Assembly: GCA_023390905.1 (NCBI GenBank)
Contig: JAEWBY010000008.1
Location: forward strand, 17,517 to 81,516
Length of the DNA stretch: 64,000 nucleotides
DNA from: Pseudomonadota bacterium
GTDB taxonomy: Bacteria; Pseudomonadota; Gammaproteobacteria; Xanthomonadales; Xanthomonadaceae
Reading direction: 5' to 3'
The notes below the pieces were generated by a model. The model saw only the letters and a list, made by a program, of their open reading frames with translations, did no database searches and had not been told where the DNA came from. The translations under genes were made by a program, and so were the position numbers. Shown here in pieces: positions 8,365-16,525 of the stretch (the stretch's first letter is position 1; every line of letters starts with the position of its first letter).

Positions 8365-9555
8365 TTAGGGAAGGGCCAGAATCTTCTTGGCGTCCTCGGG
8401 CTTCTTCAGGCCTTTTTCCAGCGCGGCCTTGGCCGCCTGCTTGGCCTCCGGGATGCGGTTCTCCTGCCACAGCACGCGGGCCAGGTTGAGGTAGGTCTCG
8501 CCGTTCTGGGACAGTGGCGCGGCCTTCTGCCACGCAGCGATGGCCTGCGGGATCTGCTCGGAATAGTAGTAAGCCTGGGCCAGCGCCAGATTGGTCGTGT
8601 AGTCCGATTTCAGCACGCCTTTCTCGAGACCCTCATTGATGGCGGAGATTACTTCCTTCTCCTTGCCATCCATGTTGGCGTACATGCTGTAGAGCTGCTT
8701 GTATTCGCGCTCGTCGGTCAATTGACCCGAGGCGCGCAGCTTTTCCAGGACGGCCACGGCCTGATCGTTCTTGTCCGCCTGCAGGTAGACAGACGCCAGA
8801 TTCATCTGCGCCTTCTTGTCGGAAGGATTCTTGCTGGCAAGCGATTCGGCCAGCTTGATGGCCGCATCGCTCTGGCCGGCTTCGGCATAGCTGGCCATCA
8901 GCACCTGCAGCCATTCGTTCTTCGGTTCCGGCGTGGCGTCGATGGCCTGCTTGAGGAACGGGATGGCATCGTTGTAGCGCTCCATCCGATACAGGATGTT
9001 GCCCTTGACGATCAGTTCTTCCGGACGCTGCGACTTGGTTTCGCTGAGCATGCGGTCCATCGTCGCGAGCGCGTCGGCGTACTGGTCATCCTGCATCTGC
9101 AACTGCGCCAGGAAGAACATCGTGCCGTAGTGGCTGTTGTTGTCCAGGCCGTTGAACTCGAGCACCTTGTTCGCGTAGTCCTTGGCCAGCTTGCTGTCGT
9201 CCTTGCCGTACGCGGCCTGCGCTGCAAGCTGCGCGGCGACCGACTTGTCGTATGCGTTGGCCTTCTCGCTGGCGATGATCTCGTTGGCGAGCGTGATCAC
9301 CTCGTCTTCGGCGCCTTCCTTCTCGTTCGCCTTGAACAGCTTGCTGAGCTGGCTCTGCATCTTGGCCGAGCTCTTGTCCTTCGGCTCCTGACGCGAAGCA
9401 TCCGGATACTTCACTTCTTCCTTCTTCGGCTTCTGGCGACGCGCGGAGCTGTCTTCGCGATTCATCTGCGCGGTCGCGTCAGCGACGACGCCGGCGCCCA
9501 GCAGACCGACGATGGCGAGGGAGAGCAGGGCGTGTTTGGACTTGCGATACAGCAT
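8365..9555 (-). CDS. Secreted tetratricopeptide-repeat protein next to tonB
   Basis: A 396-residue protein with a signal peptide (about 1-29, ending ADATAQ). A Lys/Glu-rich stretch (33-75) follows, and then helical repeats of TPR type through most of the chain, for example EELIVKGNILYRMERYNDAIPFLKQAI and LALAQAYYYSEQIPQAIAAWQKA. It is probably periplasmic. It lies directly upstream of tonB on the same strand, with a 162-bp gap, so a role as a scaffold for TonB-dependent uptake is a reasonable guess. AGGTGAT nine bases before the ATG supports the start. No enzyme motif is seen. Confidence 0.85.
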   Translation of the reverse strand: MLYRKSKHALLSLAIVGLLGAGVVADATAQMNREDSSARRQKPKKEEVKYPDASRQEPKDKSSAKMQSQLSKLFKANEKEGAEDEVITLANEIIASEKANAYDKSVAAQLAAQAAYGKDDSKLAKDYANKVLEFNGLDNNSHYGTMFFLAQLQMQDDQYADALATMDRMLSETKSQRPEELIVKGNILYRMERYNDAIPFLKQAIDATPEPKNEWLQVLMASYAEAGQSDAAIKLAESLASKNPSDKKAQMNLASVYLQADKNDQAVAVLEKLRASGQLTDEREYKQLYSMYANMDGKEKEVISAINEGLEKGVLKSDYTTNLALAQAYYYSEQIPQAIAAWQKAAPLSQNGETYLNLARVLWQENRIPEAKQAAKAALEKGLKKPEDAKKILALP

Positions 9556-9679
9556 GGTGGATCACCTCAGAGCAGAAGCGGTTCGTGGGTATCGTCGGAT
9601 CCTTCCGGGCCGGAAAAACTATCAGAAACCGGGCTGATGCTGGTAAGAATTTCGTTGCTGCGCAGCAACATACGGCAGT

Positions 9680-10486
9680 TCAACCGCAGCGGGGCACGTT
9701 TCCTGCCTTGCGCGCGGCTTCGAACGTCGGCATCAGGGCCGGTGCATCGCGCTCCAGTTCGCGGATGCGATTGGTCGGATCCGGGTGCGTGGACAGCCAC
9801 TGGGGTGGACGGCTGCCGCCTGCCTGCACCATGTTCTGCCAGAGGTTCACCGCTTGTCGGGGATCAAAGCCTGCCTGCGCCATCAGGCGCTGGCCGACCA
9901 CATCGGCCTCGTTCTCCTGCGTGCGCGAATTGGGCAGGAGAATCAAGCCCTGCGCGCCGATGCTTCCGAACTGGCTGACGGCATCCGTGCCCGTCTGGCC
10001 GTATTTGGCGCCGGCCAGCGCGCCGAGAATGCTCAGGCCCGTCTGCGTACCCATCTGGCGCGTGATGCGCTCTTCATGGTGCCGGCTGATGACGTGGCCA
10101 ATCTCGTGGCCGAGCACCGCCGCCAGCTGATCCTGGTTCTTGGCCACGGTGAAGATGCCGGTGTTGACGCCGACCTTGCCGCCAGGCAGGGCGAACGCAT
10201 TGGGTTCGGGATCCACGAATACCGCCGTCTCCCACGCCACCTGCCGCTGTTCCGGCGGGAGCTGCCGCACCAGCGCGTTGACCACGCACGTGACGTAGGC
10301 GTTCTGCTTGGCGTCCTTGCTCGCCGGCTCCTTCGCCTTGGTTTCGGCGAATGCCTGCGCACCGAGCTGATTGAGCTGATCCTGCGACACGCCACCGACC
10401 ACCTGCGTGCGGCCGGTAGGCGAAGTGGTCGTGGCACAGGCCACCAGGACGACGGTGATCGAGGCGGCAAGCAACCAGGGTTTCAT
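9680..10486 (-). CDS. M48-family metalloprotease, lipoprotein
   Basis: A 268-residue zinc protease of the M48 family (BepA/LoiP-like). A lipoprotein signal peptide ends in the lipobox LVAC (Cys17), so the mature enzyme should be anchored in the periplasm. The zinc site HEIGH is at 127-131 and the third ligand is the glutamate of ENEAD (191-195). The start ATG at 10484-10486 was preferred over an in-frame GTG nine bases upstream because AAGGAG is spaced eight bases before it. Family members act in outer-membrane protein quality control; this particular role is inferred. Confidence 0.92.
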   Translation of the reverse strand: MKPWLLAASITVVLVACATTTSPTGRTQVVGGVSQDQLNQLGAQAFAETKAKEPASKDAKQNAYVTCVVNALVRQLPPEQRQVAWETAVFVDPEPNAFALPGGKVGVNTGIFTVAKNQDQLAAVLGHEIGHVISRHHEERITRQMGTQTGLSILGALAGAKYGQTGTDAVSQFGSIGAQGLILLPNSRTQENEADVVGQRLMAQAGFDPRQAVNLWQNMVQAGGSRPPQWLSTHPDPTNRIRELERDAPALMPTFEAARKAGNVPRCG

Positions 10487-10559
10487 GGGCGGCACTCCTT
10501 TCCAGATTGCCGCTAGTGTCTGCAGGAAAGTCTTAACTTCCCGTCAACCGAACTGCGCC

Positions 10560-11375
10560 TCAGGGTGCCGAAACGGACAACATCGCCATGGCCAGCGCGT
10601 TGTTCAGCGCATGTGCGGCAAACGCGGCCCAGATCGACCCGGTGCGCCGGTAAACCCAGGCGAAGGCCATCCCCATCAGCGCATACACCGTCAACAGCAG
10701 CGCCGTCGCGCCGACGCCATTGCCGCTCAATCCTGGCACTTCATGCGCCAGTGCGAACACCACGCCGCTCAGGATCAGTCCTGTCATCGGATGGCCGGCC
10801 TTCCAGAGACGTCCAAACAGCACGCGGCGAAACAATATTTCCTCGTACAGCGGGGCGAGCACGATCCCGAACAATCCGACGAACCACGGCGCGTCGCGGA
10901 ACGCTTCGGTGATGAGCGCGAGATTGCTGGGATTGGGCGGAATCCCGGCTCGCTGGCCCAGCCAGCTCATCGTGCTGCTGAATACGAACACGCCTAGCGA
11001 AACCGCGCCGACCCAGATCCAGGTGCGTGCCTGTGCAAGCGCGGCGATCGAACGCCGGCGTTCCGAGGCATCGGCAGGCGCGCGCCAGAGGTAGAGCAGG
11101 GTGGCCGTGCCGCCCATGCCGATCATGGTGATGGCCAGTTGCGTGATGGCGCCGGGCTGACCGATCGCGCCGGTGATGTCCTCGGGCCGGGCACCGGCCA
11201 TCGCCAGACGCACGCCTTCGATCACACCCCAGCCCATGCCGGCGGCCATCATCAGGCCAACGCCGATCACGATCGCCAGGACGAGATCGATCGCGAACGA
11301 TCCCAGCGCCTTCCCCATCGGAACCGCCGCCAGCGGCGGCGGCGATGCAATCGCTGGCGCGGCGTCGACGTTCAC
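10560..11375 (-). CDS. CPBP-family intramembrane metalloprotease
   Basis: A 271-residue multi-pass membrane protein (about seven hydrophobic segments) with the CPBP/Abi motifs. These are EEILFR at 178-183, His211 in ALAHEVPG, and HALNNA at 255-260. The family includes CAAX-type proteases and bacteriocin self-immunity proteins. The start is a GTG at 11373-11375, three bases after the gyrB stop codon, so it is probably co-transcribed with gyrB. The substrate is unknown. Confidence 0.88.
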   Translation of the reverse strand: MNVDAAPAIASPPPLAAVPMGKALGSFAIDLVLAIVIGVGLMMAAGMGWGVIEGVRLAMAGARPEDITGAIGQPGAITQLAITMIGMGGTATLLYLWRAPADASERRRSIAALAQARTWIWVGAVSLGVFVFSSTMSWLGQRAGIPPNPSNLALITEAFRDAPWFVGLFGIVLAPLYEEILFRRVLFGRLWKAGHPMTGLILSGVVFALAHEVPGLSGNGVGATALLLTVYALMGMAFAWVYRRTGSIWAAFAAHALNNALAMAMLSVSAP

Positions 11376-11378
11376 GGA

Positions 11379-13820
11379 TCAGACGTCGAGATTGGCGACC
11401 TTCAGCGCATTGGCTTCGATGAAATCGCGGCGCGGTTCCACCACATCGCCCATCAGGGTGCTGAAGATCTGATCGGCGGCCACGGCATCCTCGATCCGGA
11501 CCTGCAACAGGCGACGCGTATCCGGATTGACCGTGGTGTCCCACAACTGCTCGGGATTCATTTCGCCCAGGCCCTTGAAGCGCTGGATGCTGCGGCCCTT
11601 CTTGGCTTCTTCCAGCAGCCAGGCCTGCGCCTGCGCGAAGCTTTCAATCGGCTGCGTCTTGTTGCCGCGCACGATGCTCGCACCTTCGCGGACCAGCCCG
11701 TGCAGCAGATCGGCCGACTCGCGCAACGCGCGCAGTTCGCCGGTCTCGAACACCGACAGCGGCAAGACCTGCGTCAGTTCCTCGCCCATGTGGCGACGCG
11801 TGGCAAGCAACGCGGCGGGGCGTTGTTCGTTCGCCGGTTGCAATTGCAGCGCGTAACGCGGGCTGCCCAGGCCACCGCGGTTCAACTTGGTTTCGAGCGC
11901 GGCAAGCTCCGCGCGCTCGTGCTGGTTGCGCTCGACGAATGCCGCATCCAATGGAGCGAAGTCGATCAATGCTTCCAGCAACTGCGGGTCGAAGCGATGC
12001 GCGTTGCGCGCGATAGCATCACGCGCGTTGGCGTAAGCGAGCAGCAGTTTTTCCAGGGCTTCACTCGGAATCGCCGGTTCATCCTGCGCGGGAATCAGCG
12101 CGGCGCCTTCGACCGCGCTGTTGGCCAGGTACACATTGAGCGCCGCGTCATCCTTCAGATACAGCTCCTGCTTGCCCTGCTTGAGTTTGTAGAGCGGCGG
12201 CAGGCCGATGTAGACATGGCCGCGTTCGATCAGCTCGGGCATCTGGCGATAGAAGAACGTCAACAGCAGCGTGCGGATGTGCGAACCGTCCACGTCCGCG
12301 TCGGTCATGATGATGATGCGGTGGTAGCGCAGCTTGTCCGGGTTGTATTCGTCCTTGCCGATGCCGGTGCCGAGCGCGGTGATCAATGTGCCGACTTCCG
12401 CGGACGACAGCATGCGATCGAAGCGCGCGCGCTCGACATTGAGGATCTTGCCGCGCAGCGGAAGCACCGCCTGGTTGCGACGGTTGCGGCCCTGCTTGGC
12501 CGAACCGCCGGCCGAGTCACCCTCGACGATGAACAGTTCGGACAGGGCGGGATCCTTTTCCTGGCAGTCGGCCAGCTTGCCGGGCAGGCCGGCAATATCC
12601 AGCGCGCCCTTGCGTCGCGTCAGTTCACGGGCCTTGCGTGCCGCTTCGCGCGCACGCGCGGCATCGACGACCTTTTCGGCAATCGCGCGGGCCTCGGTGG
12701 GGTTTTCCTGCAGGAACTCCTCCAAACGTGCACCGAACGTGGCCTCAACGGCCGGCTTCACGTCGGAACTGACCAGCTTCTCCTTGGTCTGCGAGGAGAA
12801 ACTCGGGTCCGGTACCTTGACCGACAGCACCGCGATCATGCCTTCACGCATATCGTCGCCGGACAGGTTCACCTTGGCCTGCTTGGCGATGCCGTTCTGC
12901 TCGATGTAGTTGGTCAGGGTGCGAGTGAGCGCCGCGCGGAACCCGGCCAGATGCGTGCCGCCATCCTTCTGCGGGATGTTGTTGGTGAAGCAGAACATCG
13001 TTTCCTGGTAGGCGTCGGTCCATTGCAGGGCCACGTCCACCGTGATGCCGTTGGTCTCGCCGGTGACGGAAATGACGTTCGGATGCAACGGGGTCTTCAG
13101 TTGCGCCAGATGTTCGACGAAGCTGCGGATGCCGCCTTCGTACTGGAAGACATCCTGCCGACCCTCGCCGCGCTTGTCGATCAACGTGATCTTGACGCCG
13201 GAATTGAGGAAGGACAGTTCGCGCAGCCGGCGCGCGAGGATGTCGTAGTGGAACTCCACGTCCGTGAAGATCTCGGCCGCCGGCTTGAAGCGCAGGGTCG
13301 TGCCGCGCTTGTCCGAGGCTTCCAGCTGCTTCAGCGCGTACAGCGGCTCGCCAAGCGAATATTCCTGCTGGTGGTGGAAACCATCGCGCCAGATATCCAG
13401 CCACAAGTGCTCGGAGAGGGCGTTCACCACGGAAACGCCGACTCCGTGGAGACCACCGGAGACCTTGTAGCTGTTGTCGTCGAACTTGCCGCCGGCGTGC
13501 AGCACGGTCAGGATGACTTCGGCGGCGGAGCGGTTTTCTTCCTTGTGGATATCCACCGGAATGCCGCGGCCGTTGTCCGAAACCGAGACCGAGCCGTCGT
13601 CGTGGATTTTGACCACGACATCATCCGCATGGCCGGCCAGCGCTTCGTCAATCGAGTTGTCGACGACCTCGAACACCATGTGGTGCAGGCCGGTGCCGTC
13701 GTGCACGTCGCCGATGTACATGCCCGGGCGCTTGCGGACCGCTTCCAGGCCCCGGAGGACGGTGATCTTGCTGGAGTCGTAATTGCCGTTGGGTGCTGCG
13801 GGGATGGTTTCTTCGGTCAT
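11379..13820 (-). CDS. gyrB: DNA gyrase subunit B
   Basis: The ATPase subunit of DNA gyrase, which introduces negative supercoils. 813 residues, with the N-terminal GHKL ATPase domain (SSKITVLRGLEAVRKRPGMYIG, VVDNSIDEALAG), the transducer domain, and the TOPRIM domain with EGDSAGGSAKQGRNR near residue 430. The start MTEETIPAAPNG was chosen because it fits GyrB N termini of related bacteria; an in-frame GTG nine codons upstream is an alternative. The gene lies downstream of recF in the conserved dnaA-dnaN-recF-gyrB order and has an extended -10 promoter about 80 bp upstream. Confidence 0.98.
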   Translation of the reverse strand: MTEETIPAAPNGNYDSSKITVLRGLEAVRKRPGMYIGDVHDGTGLHHMVFEVVDNSIDEALAGHADDVVVKIHDDGSVSVSDNGRGIPVDIHKEENRSAAEVILTVLHAGGKFDDNSYKVSGGLHGVGVSVVNALSEHLWLDIWRDGFHHQQEYSLGEPLYALKQLEASDKRGTTLRFKPAAEIFTDVEFHYDILARRLRELSFLNSGVKITLIDKRGEGRQDVFQYEGGIRSFVEHLAQLKTPLHPNVISVTGETNGITVDVALQWTDAYQETMFCFTNNIPQKDGGTHLAGFRAALTRTLTNYIEQNGIAKQAKVNLSGDDMREGMIAVLSVKVPDPSFSSQTKEKLVSSDVKPAVEATFGARLEEFLQENPTEARAIAEKVVDAARAREAARKARELTRRKGALDIAGLPGKLADCQEKDPALSELFIVEGDSAGGSAKQGRNRRNQAVLPLRGKILNVERARFDRMLSSAEVGTLITALGTGIGKDEYNPDKLRYHRIIIMTDADVDGSHIRTLLLTFFYRQMPELIERGHVYIGLPPLYKLKQGKQELYLKDDAALNVYLANSAVEGAALIPAQDEPAIPSEALEKLLLAYANARDAIARNAHRFDPQLLEALIDFAPLDAAFVERNQHERAELAALETKLNRGGLGSPRYALQLQPANEQRPAALLATRRHMGEELTQVLPLSVFETGELRALRESADLLHGLVREGASIVRGNKTQPIESFAQAQAWLLEEAKKGRSIQRFKGLGEMNPEQLWDTTVNPDTRRLLQVRIEDAVAADQIFSTLMGDVVEPRRDFIEANALKVANLDV

Positions 13821-13897
13821 TCGCTTCAGATCGGCTGCATAGCCCACGCTGTCGTCGCGCAGGACAGACAGGCCACCGGGCTACAGGGAGGTGGGAA

Positions 13898-13906
13898 ATT
13901 ATAGCA
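13898..13906 (-). promoter_or_regulatory. Extended -10 promoter of gyrB
   Basis: On the minus strand TGCTATAAT forms an extended -10 element: a perfect TATAAT with TG one base upstream. No good -35 is seen, which is usual for this promoter type. Transcription would begin near 13890, giving a leader of about 70 bases before gyrB. Confidence 0.6.
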
Positions 13907-13940
13907 TTGACCGATACTTGGCCGGCCCGCGCGCAGGCGG

Positions 13941-15023
13941 TCAGCCCGTTACTAGATGTCCTTGTTCCACGTGAAACCGCGCTACTGGCTGGTATTCCAC
14001 CAACATGGCGGGCTCTTCCGTGCCGGTCAGGAATATCTGCGCACCGCTTTGTTGGAGCCGGTGCAGTACACGTCCCTGATGGTTGCGATCCAGTTCGGAG
14101 GCCAGGTCGTCGAGCGCGATCACCGGCGGTTCTCCGCGCTCGACGGCAAAATCCTCCGCCTGGCTCAGCAGGCAGGCGAGCGCCGTCAGCTTGGCTTGGC
14201 CTCGCGACAGGGTTTCTCCCATCGGGCAGGCCTCGTAATGCACCGCCCAATCCGCGCGATGTGGACCCACCGAGGTGTAGCCGTTGAGGCGATCGCGGTC
14301 CCGTGCGAGCAGCAGCGCATCCCCCAACGACAATTCCTGCCGGCGCCAGCCTGGCTGGAACTGGAGATCGGCACGGCCCAAGGTCGGTATCAGCTCAAGC
14401 GCGACCTGGGAAAGCCGTGTCTGCAGGCGTTCGAGATACTGCTGGCGTCGCTCCGTCAGCGGTTCGCCCGCCTCGGCAAGTTCATGGTCCCAGGCATCCA
14501 ATTGCGGTCCGGTGGTACCACTTTTCAATAGCGCATTGCGCTGCTTCAGTGCGCGCGCATAGCGTCGCCAGAGCCGGAGAAAGTCCTGTTCCACGTGGAA
14601 CAGGCCCCAGTCCAGGAAGCGGCGTCTGGGCTCACCGCCCCCCGTAACCAAGGCGTGGCTTCCCGGTTCGAACGTCACGACGGCCAGCGCGGCACACAAA
14701 TCCCCGAGCTGCTGCACGGCCTCACCGTCGAGCTTACCCGTCCACGTCTGGCCGGAGTGCCGCAATCCGGCTCGCCGGGTCCGCTGCCGAGCGTGTTCCT
14801 GCCATTCGACGAAGATCTCCAGCGCGTCGGCCCCGGTACGCACCAGCCCGTCCCGTACCCGCCCGCGGAAGCTCCGTCCGTACGCCATCAGGTGCAGCGC
14901 TTCCAGGAGGGAAGTCTTTCCTGCGCCGTTGTCCCCGGTGATCAGGTTCAGTCCCGGCCCTGGAGCCAGCGAAATGTGGTCGAAGCGTCTCAGCGCCCCG
15001 ACTACCAGGCGTGTCACATGCAT
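13941..15023 (-). CDS. recF: DNA replication/repair protein RecF
   Basis: An SMC-like ATPase that helps RecOR load RecA at single-strand gaps. 360 residues, with Walker A GDNGAGKTS at 30-38, an ABC-type signature (LSRGQAKLTALACLLSQA, about 265) and Walker B (PPVIALDDLASELD). The start MHVTRL was chosen because it begins right at the conserved first strand; the upstream ATG at 15056 would add 11 unrelated residues. Two parS-like sites lie inside the gene and are read in the same frame, so FHVEQ appears twice (GLFHVEQ and ARFHVEQ). Confidence 0.97.
   Translation of the reverse strand: MHVTRLVVGALRRFDHISLAPGPGLNLITGDNGAGKTSLLEALHLMAYGRSFRGRVRDGLVRTGADALEIFVEWQEHARQRTRRAGLRHSGQTWTGKLDGEAVQQLGDLCAALAVVTFEPGSHALVTGGGEPRRRFLDWGLFHVEQDFLRLWRRYARALKQRNALLKSGTTGPQLDAWDHELAEAGEPLTERRQQYLERLQTRLSQVALELIPTLGRADLQFQPGWRRQELSLGDALLLARDRDRLNGYTSVGPHRADWAVHYEACPMGETLSRGQAKLTALACLLSQAEDFAVERGEPPVIALDDLASELDRNHQGRVLHRLQQSGAQIFLTGTEEPAMLVEYQPVARFHVEQGHLVTG
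13963..13978. other. parS: parS-like site 1 (inside recF 3' end)
   Basis: TGTTCCACGTGAAACC matches the ParB-binding consensus TGTTNCACGTGAAACA except for the last base. It lies in the last codons of recF, about 2.5 kb from the candidate oriC. Confidence 0.85.
14588..14603. other. parS: parS-like site 2 (inside recF)
   Basis: TGTTCCACGTGGAACA is a perfect 16-bp palindrome with the CACGTG core and TGTT/AACA arms of parS. It lies in the middle of recF and encodes the LFHVEQ residues. Confidence 0.85.
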
Positions 15024-15139
15024 GTACTCGTCCAACCATGACCGATTGACGGACATTCACGCCGGCGCGAACGCTGCTGATTGGACGGCAAGAAAAGCAT
15101 TCCCGATTGTAGAGGGGCGCGAGAGTCCCGGCGAGATTC

Positions 15140-15170
15140 AAAAGAAGAAACGCCCGGCAAGCCGGGCGTC
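15140..15170 (-). terminator. Terminator after dnaN
   Basis: On the minus strand GACGCCCGGC pairs with GCCGGGCGTT around a very short loop and is followed by the T-rich TTCTTCTTTTG. It lies 24 bp beyond the dnaN stop codon, so recF probably needs its own promoter in the rest of the 170-bp gap. Confidence 0.7.
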
Positions 15171-15173
15171 TCC

Positions 15174-15189
15174 TGTTCCACGTGAAACC
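15174..15189. other. parS: parS-like site 3 (recF-dnaN gap)
   Basis: TGTTCCACGTGAAACC, identical to site 1, lies between the dnaN stop codon and its terminator. With sites 1 and 2 it makes a cluster of three in 1.2 kb. Confidence 0.85.
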
Positions 15190-15193
15190 CAAC

Positions 15194-16294
15194 TCAGAGA
15201 CGCAGCGGCATGACCACGTGCCGTGATTTTTCGCTGCTGGCCTCGCGAACGAGCGCCGAGGAGTTGGCATCGCGCAACTGGATGACGACGTGCTCATCCC
15301 GAAGTGCGCTCAGCGCGTCGAGCAAATAGTTGACGTTGAAGCCGATGGCCAGGTTGTCCACCTTGGTTTCGGCCTCGATTTCCTCCTGCGCCTCTTCCTG
15401 TTCCGGGTTGTGCGCGCTGATCTTCAGCTGGCCCGGCGAGACTTCGACACGCACGCCACGATATTTCTCGTTCGACAGGATGGCCGCGCGTTGCAGGGCC
15501 GCGCGCAGGACTTCGCGATCCAGCCGTACTTCGCGATCGGCGCCAATGGGAATCACCGCACCGTAGTCCGGGAACCGGCCATCGATCAGCTTGGAAGTGA
15601 AGGTTACATCGTCGCGCTTGACCCGGATGTGGCTGCGTCCGACTTCCAGCTCCAGGCTGCGATCGCCGCCCTCAAGCAGGCGTTGCAGTTCGGTGACGCC
15701 CTTGCGTGGAACGATCAGCTGTCGCTTGGAGAGCGGCGAGCCTTCCAGTTGCGCCTCGCACAGCGCCAGCCGGTGGCCATCGGTGGCCACGCAACGCAGC
15801 GTGCGATCCGCCAGATCGAACAGCAGGCCGTTGAGGTAATAGCGCACGTCCTGCTGCGCCATTGCGAAGGCCGTGCGTTCGATCAGTTCCTTGAGGGTGG
15901 CCTCCGGTACGTCAACACGCTCGGTGGCCTCGACTTCGTCGACCGACGGAAAATCGTTCGCCGGCAACGTCGCCAGCGTGAACCGGCTGCGTCCGGCCTG
16001 CACCGTCACCTTGTCGGCGGACTGGGTCACGGTGACCTTGCTGCCGTCCGGCAGGGCGCGAATGATCTCGAACAACTTGCGCGCCGGAATGGTGGTTTCG
16101 CCATCCTGGGCGTCATCCACCGCACTGCGGGCAATCATTTCCACTTCCAGGTCGGTTCCGGTCAGCGAAAGCTGGCCGTTCTGCACCTGCACCAGGAAGT
16201 TGGCCAGGACCGGCAGGGTCTGCCGGCGTTCCACCACGTTGACCACCTGGGCCAGTGGCTTGAGAAAGGCTTCTCGCTGAAGGCTGAAACGCAT
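15194..16294 (-). CDS. dnaN: DNA polymerase III sliding clamp (beta subunit)
   Basis: The ring-shaped clamp that tethers DNA polymerase III to DNA. 366 residues, the standard length, starting MRFSLQREAFLKPLAQVVNVVERRQTLPVLANFLV and ending with the conserved HVVMPLRL, which forms part of the clamp's partner-binding surface. It follows dnaA on the same strand after a 231-bp gap holding the DnaA boxes, and is followed by a terminator and a parS-like site. Confidence 0.98.
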   Translation of the reverse strand: MRFSLQREAFLKPLAQVVNVVERRQTLPVLANFLVQVQNGQLSLTGTDLEVEMIARSAVDDAQDGETTIPARKLFEIIRALPDGSKVTVTQSADKVTVQAGRSRFTLATLPANDFPSVDEVEATERVDVPEATLKELIERTAFAMAQQDVRYYLNGLLFDLADRTLRCVATDGHRLALCEAQLEGSPLSKRQLIVPRKGVTELQRLLEGGDRSLELEVGRSHIRVKRDDVTFTSKLIDGRFPDYGAVIPIGADREVRLDREVLRAALQRAAILSNEKYRGVRVEVSPGQLKISAHNPEQEEAQEEIEAETKVDNLAIGFNVNYLLDALSALRDEHVVIQLRDANSSALVREASSEKSRHVVMPLRL

Positions 16295-16525
16295 GTCGGT
16301 CGGTGTCCCTTGTGCCTGATGCTTCTAAAAAGAAGTGGAAGATCTTAAAAACTGGTGGTGATGGTTTCGCCGGTTTCAGTGGAAAAACATCACAAGCAAC
16401 TGAATTGAAAGGATTTTCAACCAGATCCAACCCCGTGGACAAGCCCGGCTGAAGCGGCCTGCAAACCTGTGGATAAAAGTGGCCCTGAAAATCAGCCACA
16501 GATTGTCCACAAGGTGAGGACCCGC
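16295..16525. other. oriC: Candidate oriC, dnaA-dnaN intergenic region
   Basis: This 231-bp gap has a perfect DnaA box TGTGGATAA at 16468-16476. A one-mismatch box TTGTCCACA is at 16503-16511, and a weaker copy CGTGGACAA at 16434-16442. An A/T-richer stretch on the dnaN side (16325-16352, with CTTCTAAAAAGAAG and CTTAAAAACT) could be the unwinding element. An additional near-box TTATCCCAA lies just inside the dnaA 3' end (16551-16559). The flanking dnaA, dnaN, gyrB and parS sites support an origin here; replication itself is inferred. Confidence 0.7.
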
